DNA of 64,000 nucleotides from UBA1447 sp964612185 (GTDB lineage: Bacteria > Bacillota > Clostridia > Oscillospirales > Acutalibacteraceae), in assembly GCA_964612185.1 (NCBI GenBank), contig CAZTCR010000013.1, positions 3,154 through 67,153 on the forward strand, given 5' to 3'. A program made the translations under genes and the position numbers. Positions 25,972-33,845 of the stretch are shown piece by piece. The notes under the pieces were generated by a model, which was not told where the DNA came from, ran no database searches, and saw only the letters and a list, made by a program, of their open reading frames with translations. Position 1 is the stretch's first letter, and each line of letters begins with the position of its first letter.

Positions 25972-27423
25972 CTAAATGAATTTGGTGTCGGGGAATCTTA
26001 CAGCAAATTGATTGTAACTGTAGCTGTATTCCGCATGTGCCTTGCTGTCCGGCAGTAAAACGCGCTTTTCAAAATTCATCCCCGCATATGCAGCCCGCTC
26101 GTTCGCGTAAAGCCCCACACCAATCCCCGCGAGAACCGCCGCGCCCACTGCTCCCGCGCAGGAGCCGTTGACAATGGTTACGCGCCTGCCGAGTACATCG
26201 GCGATAATCTGCGGCCATGGATGTGTTTCGGAAGGGCCCCCGACCATGTTAACGGTGTCAACGCGCATGCCCGCCTGCTGCAGCTGCTCGATACGCATCC
26301 TCAGCAGATACGCCGTGCCTTCCATAACGGCTCTTGCGATATCGGCTTTGAGGCATTGGTCCAGTTCATCCCGTTCATCAAACTGCATTGTATTGATCAG
26401 CAACCCGTTTGCGCCGATCGGTGCACAAGCGGCAAGGCGGTCAAACTCCTTGTATTTATCGGGAGAATCGGATATATACCTGCGCAGGTATTGTTCCACA
26501 TAATTTGAAATAGCTTTGAGCGACAGCATCACGCCCCATAAACCCTCTTTTCGCAAAAACGGGTCTACCAAAAGATTCTGGCTCACCGCCAAATCCCGGT
26601 CTTTCAAAGGGTAAAAGCCCACCCAGGATGTTCCGCAGGATAAAAGCAACTGCCCTTCGTCAAACACGCCCGAACCCCTCGCGGCACCGGGATGGTCAAA
26701 AGAGCCTAATACAACCGGTGTGCCCGCCGGGAGCCCTGTTTTCTCGGCGGCTTCCGGGGTAATCCGCCCCAAAACCGTTCCGGAGTCTATTATCGGCGGC
26801 AGTTTATCCGCCGGAATACCCAGTTTTTCGAGATACGGCAGATACCATTCGGCTTTCCTTTGGGCCTGCAAGTATGAAGTCGTGGCGGTGGAGGAATCTA
26901 TGCCCCATTCCCCGGTTAGCCTGAAGTTGACATAATCGGTGCTCATGCAGATTTTAGCTGCCTGTTGCAACATTTCCGGTTGATGGCACTTCAGCCAGGA
27001 CAGATGCACGATGGGGAACATATTGATAAAAGGCCAGCCGGTTATTTGATGGATCTCCGCCGGGTTCAGCAGCTCTCCGAATACTGTTTGAGACTCATCC
27101 CGGGCGCGGGTATCCATCCAGCTGACAGCGTTCATCAGCGGCTTGTCTGCGCCGTCCAATAACACAGTGTTGCCGCTGGCCGTCACCATGCTGAGCCCCG
27201 CAACAGCTGCTCCGTCGGGCAGGGCTTTGACAAGGTTTTGAATCACACCGGCAACAAGCGAATAAAATTCTTCGGCATCAAACTCAATCGAACCGTCTTT
27301 GGCCGTTATATAGCTTGTCCGGGCTTTTTCTTTTGCAATAACAACGCCTTTTGCGGACATCAGCACGCCTTTGACGGCGGATGTCCCCAAATCAAGGCCG
27401 ATTAAATACTTTTCATCCGTCAT
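25972..27423 (-). CDS. FGGY-family carbohydrate kinase
   Basis: The 483-residue protein has the FGGY kinase order: phosphate-1 loop YLIGLDLGTSAVKGVLM, a central SWMDTRARD and MSTDYVNFRLTGEWGIDSSTA (xylulokinase-like, with catalytic Asp in this area), GSFDHPGAARGSGV, and the adenosine loop MVGGPSETHPWPQIIADVLGR. It would phosphorylate a sugar or polyol with ATP. Relatedness to xylulokinase/gluconokinase groups is apparent but the substrate cannot be told. It is the third gene of the five-gene operon, 24 bases after the dehydrogenase. Confidence 0.9.
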   Translation of the reverse strand: MTDEKYLIGLDLGTSAVKGVLMSAKGVVIAKEKARTSYITAKDGSIEFDAEEFYSLVAGVIQNLVKALPDGAAVAGLSMVTASGNTVLLDGADKPLMNAVSWMDTRARDESQTVFGELLNPAEIHQITGWPFINMFPIVHLSWLKCHQPEMLQQAAKICMSTDYVNFRLTGEWGIDSSTATTSYLQAQRKAEWYLPYLEKLGIPADKLPPIIDSGTVLGRITPEAAEKTGLPAGTPVVLGSFDHPGAARGSGVFDEGQLLLSCGTSWVGFYPLKDRDLAVSQNLLVDPFLRKEGLWGVMLSLKAISNYVEQYLRRYISDSPDKYKEFDRLAACAPIGANGLLINTMQFDERDELDQCLKADIARAVMEGTAYLLRMRIEQLQQAGMRVDTVNMVGGPSETHPWPQIIADVLGRRVTIVNGSCAGAVGAAVLAGIGVGLYANERAAYAGMNFEKRVLLPDSKAHAEYSYSYNQFAVRFPDTKFI

Positions 27424-27447
27424 CTTGCGGTAGCCCTTTCCCTGCGA

Positions 27448-28578
27448 TTAATCCAAATCCACCCAGCACTTTTTTCGGTCGGACTCATAGGCTTTTTCCA
27501 TCACATACTGCACATAGGCGCCATCCTTAAATGAAGGCGTTGCTGCCCTGCCTTCATCCACGCAGCTCAGGAAATTATATAAACTGTGCACATGCGCCCG
27601 TATCCAGCCGACGGAAAACTTGGGACCGGGAAAATCTCCGCCCGGTTTATTGTACCGCTGAACACATTCGATTTTATTAAACCCTTTTTCTCCGCCATAA
27701 TTGTCATCCGGCAGGGTATTATCGTAGAACTCCAACCAGTTCGGTTCCATTAAGTTAAAACGGATGGCTCCTTTGACACCATGGATTTCGAACCGAAGTT
27801 CGTCATTGGTGCCGGTCGCGGTTTTTGTAGCTTCGATGGTACCGGTCACGCCGCTTTTCATTTTGGCAATCATAAGTGCGCTGTCTTCCGCTTCGATGTC
27901 AACCATGTTACCGTCTTTGTCCGGCCGCTGCTTATATAAAATATCCGTATGCGCGAACACGGACGCGTACTCGCCGAGCAGGTTATACATTAAGTCAATG
28001 ACATGAGAGCCCAAATCCACCAAAACCCCGCCACCGAACTTTTTATCCTGCTTCCAGCCGATTTTCTTGTTCGGGTCCACCGAGCCGGCGTGCAGATAGC
28101 AGGCCCGGAAAGAAGTCACTTTGCCGATTTTATCCTGCTCGATGAGTTCCTTTGCATGTAAAGTAGCCGGAAAGAACCTGTTCTGCAGCGCCATTTGTGT
28201 GATGACATTCGAACTTTTCAAAAGCTCGGTGATTTCTTTTGTTTCTTCAAAGTTTGCGGCAAGCGGTTTGTCGCAGTAAACATGTTTTCCAGCTTTAATG
28301 GCTTTTATCACCGCTTCTTTATGGTAAATATTAGGTGTGCAGATATCGATAATATCAATATCCGGGCAGTTGAAAATATCATCGGGATTATCGGTGGCAA
28401 ATTCAAAGCCCAGCGTCTCCTTCGCATCTTGGGCTTTTTCCAGCGTTCTGTTGCACACGCCGACGAGCCTTATTTTAAACGGCAGATTGCTGTAATAAAG
28501 CGGAATCGTCTTATACCCATAGGTATGCGTTTTGCCCATGAACCCAAACCCGATAATGCCTATGCTGAGTTCTTTCAT
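27448..28578 (-). CDS. Gfo/Idh/MocA family oxidoreductase
   Basis: The 376-residue protein begins with an NAD(P)-binding fold (IGIIGFGFMGKTHTYGYK) and carries the family Glu-Lys-Pro equivalent as CDKPLAANFEET (Lys97 region), followed by a C-terminal alpha/beta domain with VDLGSHVIDLMYNLLGE, which supplies the catalytic Asp/His. Family members oxidise or reduce sugars and inositols at a ring carbon. Start at 28578 with GGGGGT upstream, one base after the aminotransferase stop. Together with the aminotransferase it could make an amino sugar from a keto-sugar, or run the reverse, but direction is unknown. Confidence 0.9.
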   Translation of the reverse strand: MKELSIGIIGFGFMGKTHTYGYKTIPLYYSNLPFKIRLVGVCNRTLEKAQDAKETLGFEFATDNPDDIFNCPDIDIIDICTPNIYHKEAVIKAIKAGKHVYCDKPLAANFEETKEITELLKSSNVITQMALQNRFFPATLHAKELIEQDKIGKVTSFRACYLHAGSVDPNKKIGWKQDKKFGGGVLVDLGSHVIDLMYNLLGEYASVFAHTDILYKQRPDKDGNMVDIEAEDSALMIAKMKSGVTGTIEATKTATGTNDELRFEIHGVKGAIRFNLMEPNWLEFYDNTLPDDNYGGEKGFNKIECVQRYNKPGGDFPGPKFSVGWIRAHVHSLYNFLSCVDEGRAATPSFKDGAYVQYVMEKAYESDRKKCWVDLD

Positions 28579-28579
28579 A

Positions 28580-30133
28580 TCAGTCTGTACCCCCTGCTAT
28601 TTTCTCGAGCGCCTCGTCCATTTTATCAATCAAGTAATCAAGCATCGCCTTTGTCGCGATGATGGGCGGTTTTGTCAGCGCCGCGGGCGGGCACATGGCT
28701 TTGTAGGTTTGTGAGCTGATATCAATACAACCGGCATTCAGAAACCCGGTAAATTTTAGCACCTTGTCCGGGTCAAAGAAGAAGATGCTGGACAAATGCC
28801 CTTGTCCTTCTATGCGCTCAATCAGTGACGGATATTTTTTCGCCAAGCCCTTCAGCCGGCTTTCGTAGTAATCGCCCGTTTCGCGGATAGTCGCCTCATT
28901 GTCCTGCGCAAATTCCATGGTGATTAAATAGGCAAGCGCGGCCAATTCTTCCTGCCCGTTGGTGACCAAGGCGCCAAAGAGATTCAGGTTATCCATTGCA
29001 TCAGTCGTGATAATGCGTGACGCCGCGTATTGCCCGCCCGGGAAGCCTTTGCCGATAACGACGAAATCGGGGTTCAGCCCATACTCCCTGAACAGGTACA
29101 TGCCCGGGTACCACATGCAGGACTGAATCTCGTCGCACATGGTCGGTGTATCATTTGCGTGACAAAGCGCATATATGTTTTGAAGAAACTCTTTTTGCAG
29201 CTTGATGCCTCCGTAATTCATCATAATAATTTCATGAATAAAACCGGCGGCTTTAAACGGCGGTTTGTTATACTCTTCAAACTTTGCTTTGAAATCCTCA
29301 AAATTATTGATGCTCACCGGGCAAACCTTCATGATCCCGGCTCTATTCATTTTTTCTGAAAATCCCGGCCATAAATCCCGCATGGTCTGCGCGAGAACGG
29401 TCGTTCCATGGTAATTAGCCTTCCCGCCGCCCTCATGGTCCGCCATAACAAAGAACACCGGTGTTCTGCCCGCGTATTCGGGCTCGGGGGCATGGTCGTC
29501 CAACTTATAAAACCGCGCCAGCATCATCTTGATGCCTGCCTCGCAGGCCAGCGAACCGGTTTCAAGGTTGATGACGCGGTTTAAAACATGCAGCTGTTTT
29601 GAATTAATCACCTCATCAAGTGATTTTATATCATCTTTTTTGATGCCGTTTACCGTTCGGACAAGCTCTCTTTCAAGCAGCCGCGTGATGTAACCGCGCG
29701 CATTGTTATGGGTCGCGTTTGTAATCCCGAGCGCTTTGGCATGTTCAATCAGCTTATAACCGGGGAAGTTGTGCCCGACCGGCGCGTGGTAATGCTCGCT
29801 TTTGGCCGTTAAATAGAGCCTCCCGTCCTCTCCGAGGCGAAGGTACCCCATGCCGCCGACAGGGCTGGCGTTAAAGTTGGAAGCTTTTTTGAACGCTTCG
29901 GTGGCGGCGCCGGCATTGGAAAACCGGACTTTAGGAATCACTTGCGTGCCCACCTTTTCCAGCAAACCGTCCATTTTAGCGATGAATTCTGCCGGCATGA
30001 AATCCACTTCATCGCAAGCCAGCCTTCGCGTTTGCTCTTTATCCAATTCGCCAAATAACTCCGTTCCGGCAAGAACAGCGTCAATATATTCAGTTCCCAA
30101 TAATTGCTGTAATGATTTTTTCATCAATTTCAA
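28580..30133 (-). CDS. Class III PLP-dependent aminotransferase
   Basis: The protein (517 residues from the chosen start) has the class III aminotransferase pattern: SNAGAATEAFKKA near the N terminus, the cofactor aspartate in PTMCDEIQSCMWYPG, and the Schiff-base lysine in PDFVVIGKGFPGGQYAAS. It is about 60-80 residues longer than ornithine or GABA aminotransferases, mainly from an N-terminal extension and an insert around YHAPVGHNFPGY. The donor and acceptor are unknown. A TTG at 30133 with GGGAGAG six bases upstream is preferred; ATGs at 30166 (no site) and 30124 (too far from it) are alternatives. It heads the five-gene sugar operon. Confidence 0.85.
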   Translation of the reverse strand: MKLMKKSLQQLLGTEYIDAVLAGTELFGELDKEQTRRLACDEVDFMPAEFIAKMDGLLEKVGTQVIPKVRFSNAGAATEAFKKASNFNASPVGGMGYLRLGEDGRLYLTAKSEHYHAPVGHNFPGYKLIEHAKALGITNATHNNARGYITRLLERELVRTVNGIKKDDIKSLDEVINSKQLHVLNRVINLETGSLACEAGIKMMLARFYKLDDHAPEPEYAGRTPVFFVMADHEGGGKANYHGTTVLAQTMRDLWPGFSEKMNRAGIMKVCPVSINNFEDFKAKFEEYNKPPFKAAGFIHEIIMMNYGGIKLQKEFLQNIYALCHANDTPTMCDEIQSCMWYPGMYLFREYGLNPDFVVIGKGFPGGQYAASRIITTDAMDNLNLFGALVTNGQEELAALAYLITMEFAQDNEATIRETGDYYESRLKGLAKKYPSLIERIEGQGHLSSIFFFDPDKVLKFTGFLNAGCIDISSQTYKAMCPPAALTKPPIIATKAMLDYLIDKMDEALEKIAGGTD

Positions 30134-30201
30134 CTGTATCTCTCCCAATGCTTTATTCCTGCTCATTCGTTCGATTTTAACTATGTTTGCATTCCTGTAT
30201 T

Positions 30202-30229
30202 ATTGTATCACTTTTATTTTATCTGTAAA
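30202..30229 (-). promoter_or_regulatory. Promoter of the five-gene sugar operon
   Basis: TTTACA (30229-30224) and TACAAT (30207-30202) on the minus strand with 16 bases between. It lies between the operon start and the 41-bp repeat array. Confidence 0.5.
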
Positions 30230-30252
30230 CAGGTAAGAAAAAAGTAAAGTTC

Positions 30253-30375
30253 TTGCATAGGTACTGCAAAAACTTTGCGTTTTATTATAGTTTTGGCAGA
30301 TGTACTGCAAAAACTTGTCGTTTACATCCACTTCTTGCAGAGGTAGTGCAATAACTCTGCTTCGAATATCAGCGG
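30253..30375. repeat. Three tandem 41-bp imperfect repeats
   Basis: Units start at 30253, 30294 and 30335, exactly 41 bases apart. Each has a core like TTGCAnAGGTACTGCAAAAAC with a short inverted repeat TTGCA/TGCAA. They lie upstream of the sugar operon promoter. Related units occur at 59427 and 62317. Bases 30376-30664 beyond them are AT-rich with no gene that I can support. Confidence 0.7.
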
Positions 30376-30664
30376 GACGGGGTTTTGTCACAAAACCCTT
30401 TCATTTTTATGTGAAATCAAAGCACCATCCCCCAGTTTTTCAACAGTTTCTATTTTAAGTGTACTGAGTAATTAGTAAAGCGTATTGAGTAAATTGAGTA
30501 ATTTGTATGGAGATGACTTTTTGCTTGGGAAAAAGCCGTTGTTCTTATAAATGTAGTAGGGATAATAGTTTGTAACAAAGCTCAACAATTTACATGAAAA
30601 ATCTCCCGTAAATTCGATGTCGGATTCTTATAAAATAGAAACCAGACCCCTGATTCGATACATT

Positions 30665-31192
30665 TTATATGTTGTTACAGTATTCATCCGCAAGGATTGC
30701 ATAAACTGCCTGGTCAATCCATTCTTTATCCACTCGCGCCCAAAATGCTTTGACATGCAAGGCTTCACGCCGCATACCGTTTCGCTCCATCACACGATAT
30801 GAACCATAATTCACAGCGGCACATGGGGCAAAAATGCGACGCAGTTTTATGTCCTCAAACCCGTATCGAATCAATTCTCCGCCAAGTTCGGTGCCATAGC
30901 CGTTTTTCCAATAGTCTATGTGGAGAATCCAACCCAGTTCTGCCGTATCGTTTTTATTGTCGGGATAAATACCGCAGCTACCAATAACATCTCCTGTTTC
31001 TTTCAAAACAACAGCAAAATCCTTGCCTGGTTTTACCGCCGCTAAGAAGACACGAGTTTGTTCCTCTGTATTTGGTCCCCATCCCATATACCGGGTGTTG
31101 GCAGGGTTGCTCCCCCACGAATGAACAGCCTCATAATCTTCTAACGTAAGTGGCCGAAGAATGAGCCGTTTTGTTTTAAGCTCAAATTTCAT
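30665..31192 (-). CDS. GNAT-family N-acetyltransferase (RimJ/RimL type)
   Basis: The 175-residue protein starts LKTKRLILRPLTLEDYEAV, the RimJ/RimL signature, and has the acetyl-CoA binding stretch WKNGYGTELGGELIRYGFEDIKLRRIFA followed by NYGSYRVMERNGM. It would acetylate an amine or protein N terminus. It starts by a four-base ATGA overlap with the kinase-like gene upstream, so the two are translated together. A substrate cannot be named. Confidence 0.9.
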   Translation of the reverse strand: MKFELKTKRLILRPLTLEDYEAVHSWGSNPANTRYMGWGPNTEEQTRVFLAAVKPGKDFAVVLKETGDVIGSCGIYPDNKNDTAELGWILHIDYWKNGYGTELGGELIRYGFEDIKLRRIFAPCAAVNYGSYRVMERNGMRREALHVKAFWARVDKEWIDQAVYAILADEYCNNI

Positions 31193-32235
31193 GGCAAATT
31201 CACCTCGAATCTATTGCATAATTGATTTGAAATTTCTACTTTCCGCTGCTCGATTTCGCGGCAGATATCTGTCCGCCAAAAAGCGAAGTTCAGTAGATCA
31301 TTTTTGTTTTCTGTTTTTGTTATCAGATACTCTTTGTAACCGTATTTGCTGCGGGCAAGCTGATAGAGATATACATAGGGCATATACGTAAGATCGTCTT
31401 TTTTTAGGCTGAAAAAACGCAAATAATGGCCGACATAGTCTTCAAACTCGGAAGTATCAAGCTCTTTTCCGCTTCTGCAGGCCGCACAGGATTGTGTATA
31501 AGAACGCATTAGTTCCCAAACAACCGGCAAACGGCGTGCAGACGAAAAATCAATTATCGCCTTGATTTTCTCATCATCGCATATGTACTGGAAACAGGTA
31601 AAATCCCCATGTGTGGCGCAATAGGTAAGTTTGTCGAAATATTGGCCGTAACCGGATATTTTGTAAACAAGCTGTTTCTTATACAAAAGGTCGCTTTTAA
31701 TGCGTTTGTAATGTTTCTCTGCCGGGTTGCTTTCCAAAACCGCAAGCAGTTCGTCATATTGCTTTGCGCTGTTTTCCGGTGAAAACGAATTCACCCAATC
31801 GGCACCCATATCTGTCGGAAGATCATAATCCGCAAGCAGTGAGTGGAGTTTTCCAAGAAGCTCTGCTGCCTGCATCAATAGGTGAGATGGCAGATTGTTG
31901 TCACAGTAAATCTTCCCGTCAAAAAACTCCTGCATCAAAATAAATCTTTCTCTGTAGGAAAAGTATCGGTCGCCATTTACAAGCGCAATATTTTTTGCCG
32001 TCGGATATCCATGGTCTATCAAATAATCTGTTAGCTTAACTTCGCGTTGCAGATCGCTTTCATTGAACCGGCTCTGAAATTCCTTAAGAAAATAAGAATT
32101 GCTGCCATCGGACAGTTTATAACAGTTAGCTGTACCCATCGGCATAGGCAAAACTGTCAATTTCGCCTTTCCGTATTTCTCTGAAATGAGACATTGAATT
32201 GTTTCCTCGGTGAGAACTGATTTTTCATGAGACAT
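31189..32235 (-). CDS. Aminoglycoside phosphotransferase-like kinase
   Basis: The 348-residue protein resembles APH/choline-kinase-like folds: a nucleotide lobe (GTANCYKLSDGSNSYFLKEF with a probable ATP lysine in FLKEF), and a catalytic region THGDFTCFQYICDDEKIKAIIDFSSA. The Brenner motif H-x-D-x-x-x-x-N is altered: the final Asn is Gln. The DFS aspartate of the metal-binding motif remains. Such proteins phosphorylate antibiotics, amino alcohols or are spore-coat (CotS) relatives. It is the first gene of a two-gene unit with the acetyltransferase. It starts with ATG at 32235, just after an isomerase remnant on the same strand. Confidence 0.75.
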   Translation of the reverse strand: MSHEKSVLTEETIQCLISEKYGKAKLTVLPMPMGTANCYKLSDGSNSYFLKEFQSRFNESDLQREVKLTDYLIDHGYPTAKNIALVNGDRYFSYRERFILMQEFFDGKIYCDNNLPSHLLMQAAELLGKLHSLLADYDLPTDMGADWVNSFSPENSAKQYDELLAVLESNPAEKHYKRIKSDLLYKKQLVYKISGYGQYFDKLTYCATHGDFTCFQYICDDEKIKAIIDFSSARRLPVVWELMRSYTQSCAACRSGKELDTSEFEDYVGHYLRFFSLKKDDLTYMPYVYLYQLARSKYGYKEYLITKTENKNDLLNFAFWRTDICREIEQRKVEISNQLCNRFEVNLP

Positions 32236-32237
32236 GG

Positions 32238-32480
32238 TTACACCTCACAGCCAAAATCAAGGTTCTGCCGGAGCTTATCAGTGCGCTCATATGCCAGCCG
32301 CAGAAAATCGGATGGCAGCATTTTTTCATATCCACCATTTCATACCTCAAGACCAATTGCTCCGCAATATTCGGTGCTTTTTATCTTTCGCATAGCCTTC
32401 CCCCGGTCAATCGTACCGTCAAACGGAAGCAAATGCTGATCATCCGTGCCGTCGTTATCATGCAGGTGCGGCTTGCACAT
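32238..32480 (-). pseudogene. 3' remnant of a sugar-phosphate isomerase/epimerase (xylose isomerase-like TIM barrel)
   Basis: On the minus strand, 80 codons read KPHLHDNDGTDDQHLLPFDG, IDRGKAM and, after an in-frame TGA at 32342-32340, NGGYEKMLPSDFLRLAYERTDKLR before TAA. HLHDND and DQHLLPFDGTIDW-like are the C-terminal metal-site motifs of the AP-endonuclease-2/sugar isomerase family. The N-terminal 200 or so residues are absent: upstream the frame is closed by a TAG. So it is a decayed fragment. Confidence 0.75.
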
Positions 32481-32535
32481 TCCGCCGCCTTCTTTCTAAA
32501 AAAACATTCCAGAGGATGGGCATGTGGTATTTGCA

Positions 32536-33636
32536 TCACCTGTAAACCCCAAATTCATGCGCCGCGTTATACATCGCGATAACATTCTCCGTCGGTGTGT
32601 TATCCTGAATAGCATGGGTCGGGGCAAAATGATACCCGTAACCGTTCATCATAACTGCCAGTGTATCCTTCACATCTTTTACCGTATCCTCCGCGCTGCC
32701 GTATGCCAGCGGTCCCGCGGTTGAAACACAGCCCCGGAAGCAAAGCCTGCCGCCGAAATGCTCTTTTAAATACTGCGGGCTCATGTTTGCCGCTTCCGGC
32801 TGCAGGGTATCCACGCCGTTCATGCCCATTTCGATAAAATCCTCATACGCCCAAGAGGAGCTGCCGCAGGTGTGGATGATGACCGGGATTTTATAAGCCT
32901 TTGCCAAATCGATAAACTTTTGATGCCGCGGGCGGAAAACCCTGCGGAACAAATCGAGGCTGATCATTGGGGAATGCTGCGTGCCCAAATCCTCACCGAG
33001 CCACATAAAATCAATTTTGCCCTTGGCTGCCGCCAGGGTTCTTTCCATTACGCTCAGCTGCATGTTTACCCGGCGGTCAAGAAAGTGAAGTGTCGCCTCG
33101 TCCTCTACCATAAGGTTGATAAGGACATCCTCCATCCCCATAATCCGGCCTGTTGAGTTGATGATATCCGGTGTGCCCGCTCCGCCGGTGTAGATGGCTT
33201 TATCCTTATGCCGTTCGAGCTGTTCGGCAATTTTTTTATAATCAAAGTGATCCGGGTCCGGCACGGGATAATTCGCGATGGTTTCGGGGTCGGCATCTTT
33301 CAGCGGGAAATCGCAGAAGTCCCAATAGCCGCCGGTTTGGTGCTCTATCCAGCGCATATAGCAGCCTTCAATCTCGTTCACGCGCCTGTCCGGCTTCTCT
33401 TCAAAAAGCAACGGGCCGGTATACGGCGCGCCGACTCCGCGGTAGTCAACACCCAGCGCCTGATTCATCTTCTCGCGGTTACCGTCTGGAATGCCCAACG
33501 CCTTTGCCACCCGCCGGTGAATCCCGTCGTTGGTTTCATAGCCGATAGTCACCCGGTCTGTTTTTTCAAGGGCAAAGGTTTTGAGCACCCGCTCCTTCGC
33601 CGTCATGGTTTCCTTCGCTTTGATGATTTTTTCCAT
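32536..33636 (-). CDS. Uroporphyrinogen-decarboxylase-family (UROD/MtaA-like) protein
   Basis: The 366-residue protein follows the COG0407 pattern: TAKERVLKTFALEKTDRVTIG at the N terminus, a central LGEDLGTQHSPMISLDLFRRVFRP, VIIHTCGSSSWAYEDFIEMG with a His-Cys pair, and MNGYGYHFAPTHAIQDNTP near the end. It lacks the arginine-rich N-terminal signature of true HemE, and many homologues are methyltransferases or of unknown role in carbohydrate gene clusters. A haem role is therefore not supported. Start at 33636 is an ATG with GGAAACC upstream. It may once have been paired with the isomerase remnant downstream. Confidence 0.8.
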   Translation of the reverse strand: MEKIIKAKETMTAKERVLKTFALEKTDRVTIGYETNDGIHRRVAKALGIPDGNREKMNQALGVDYRGVGAPYTGPLLFEEKPDRRVNEIEGCYMRWIEHQTGGYWDFCDFPLKDADPETIANYPVPDPDHFDYKKIAEQLERHKDKAIYTGGAGTPDIINSTGRIMGMEDVLINLMVEDEATLHFLDRRVNMQLSVMERTLAAAKGKIDFMWLGEDLGTQHSPMISLDLFRRVFRPRHQKFIDLAKAYKIPVIIHTCGSSSWAYEDFIEMGMNGVDTLQPEAANMSPQYLKEHFGGRLCFRGCVSTAGPLAYGSAEDTVKDVKDTLAVMMNGYGYHFAPTHAIQDNTPTENVIAMYNAAHEFGVYR

Positions 33637-33737
33637 AATGATAGGTTTCCTTTCAAAGCATTGTCAAAACTCCGATTGATTATATCATAAAGCATGATTT
33701 GCCGCATTACTTTGTACCAGAATTTCTGAAAATAAAC

Positions 33738-33792
33738 TTGTAATTGCCAGCTGCTATGTTATAATGATACTAATTGATATCAATTAGTATCA
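33738..33792 (+). promoter_or_regulatory. Promoter and 28-bp palindromic operator of the Fic gene
   Basis: TTGTAA (33738-33743), 16 bases, TATAAT (33760-33765), then a perfect palindrome from 33765 to 33792 with half-site TGATACTAATTGAT. It covers the expected transcription start, where a repressor would block RNA polymerase. The Fic protein ends in a winged-helix-like domain and may be the repressor. Confidence 0.75.
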
Positions 33793-33845
33793 GTTGTGAG
33801 AATTTGAAGAATGTATTTTATCCCGGGAAAGGCGAGGTTATCGTT

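Noticed and set aside
30253..30375. Possible CRISPR array
   Set aside because: Units diverge along their whole length and there are no distinct spacers between conserved repeats; no cas gene nearby.
30200..30391. 63-codon minus-strand frame over the 41-bp repeats
   Set aside because: Its period is not a multiple of three, it has no ribosome binding site, and it overlaps the promoter of the sugar operon.
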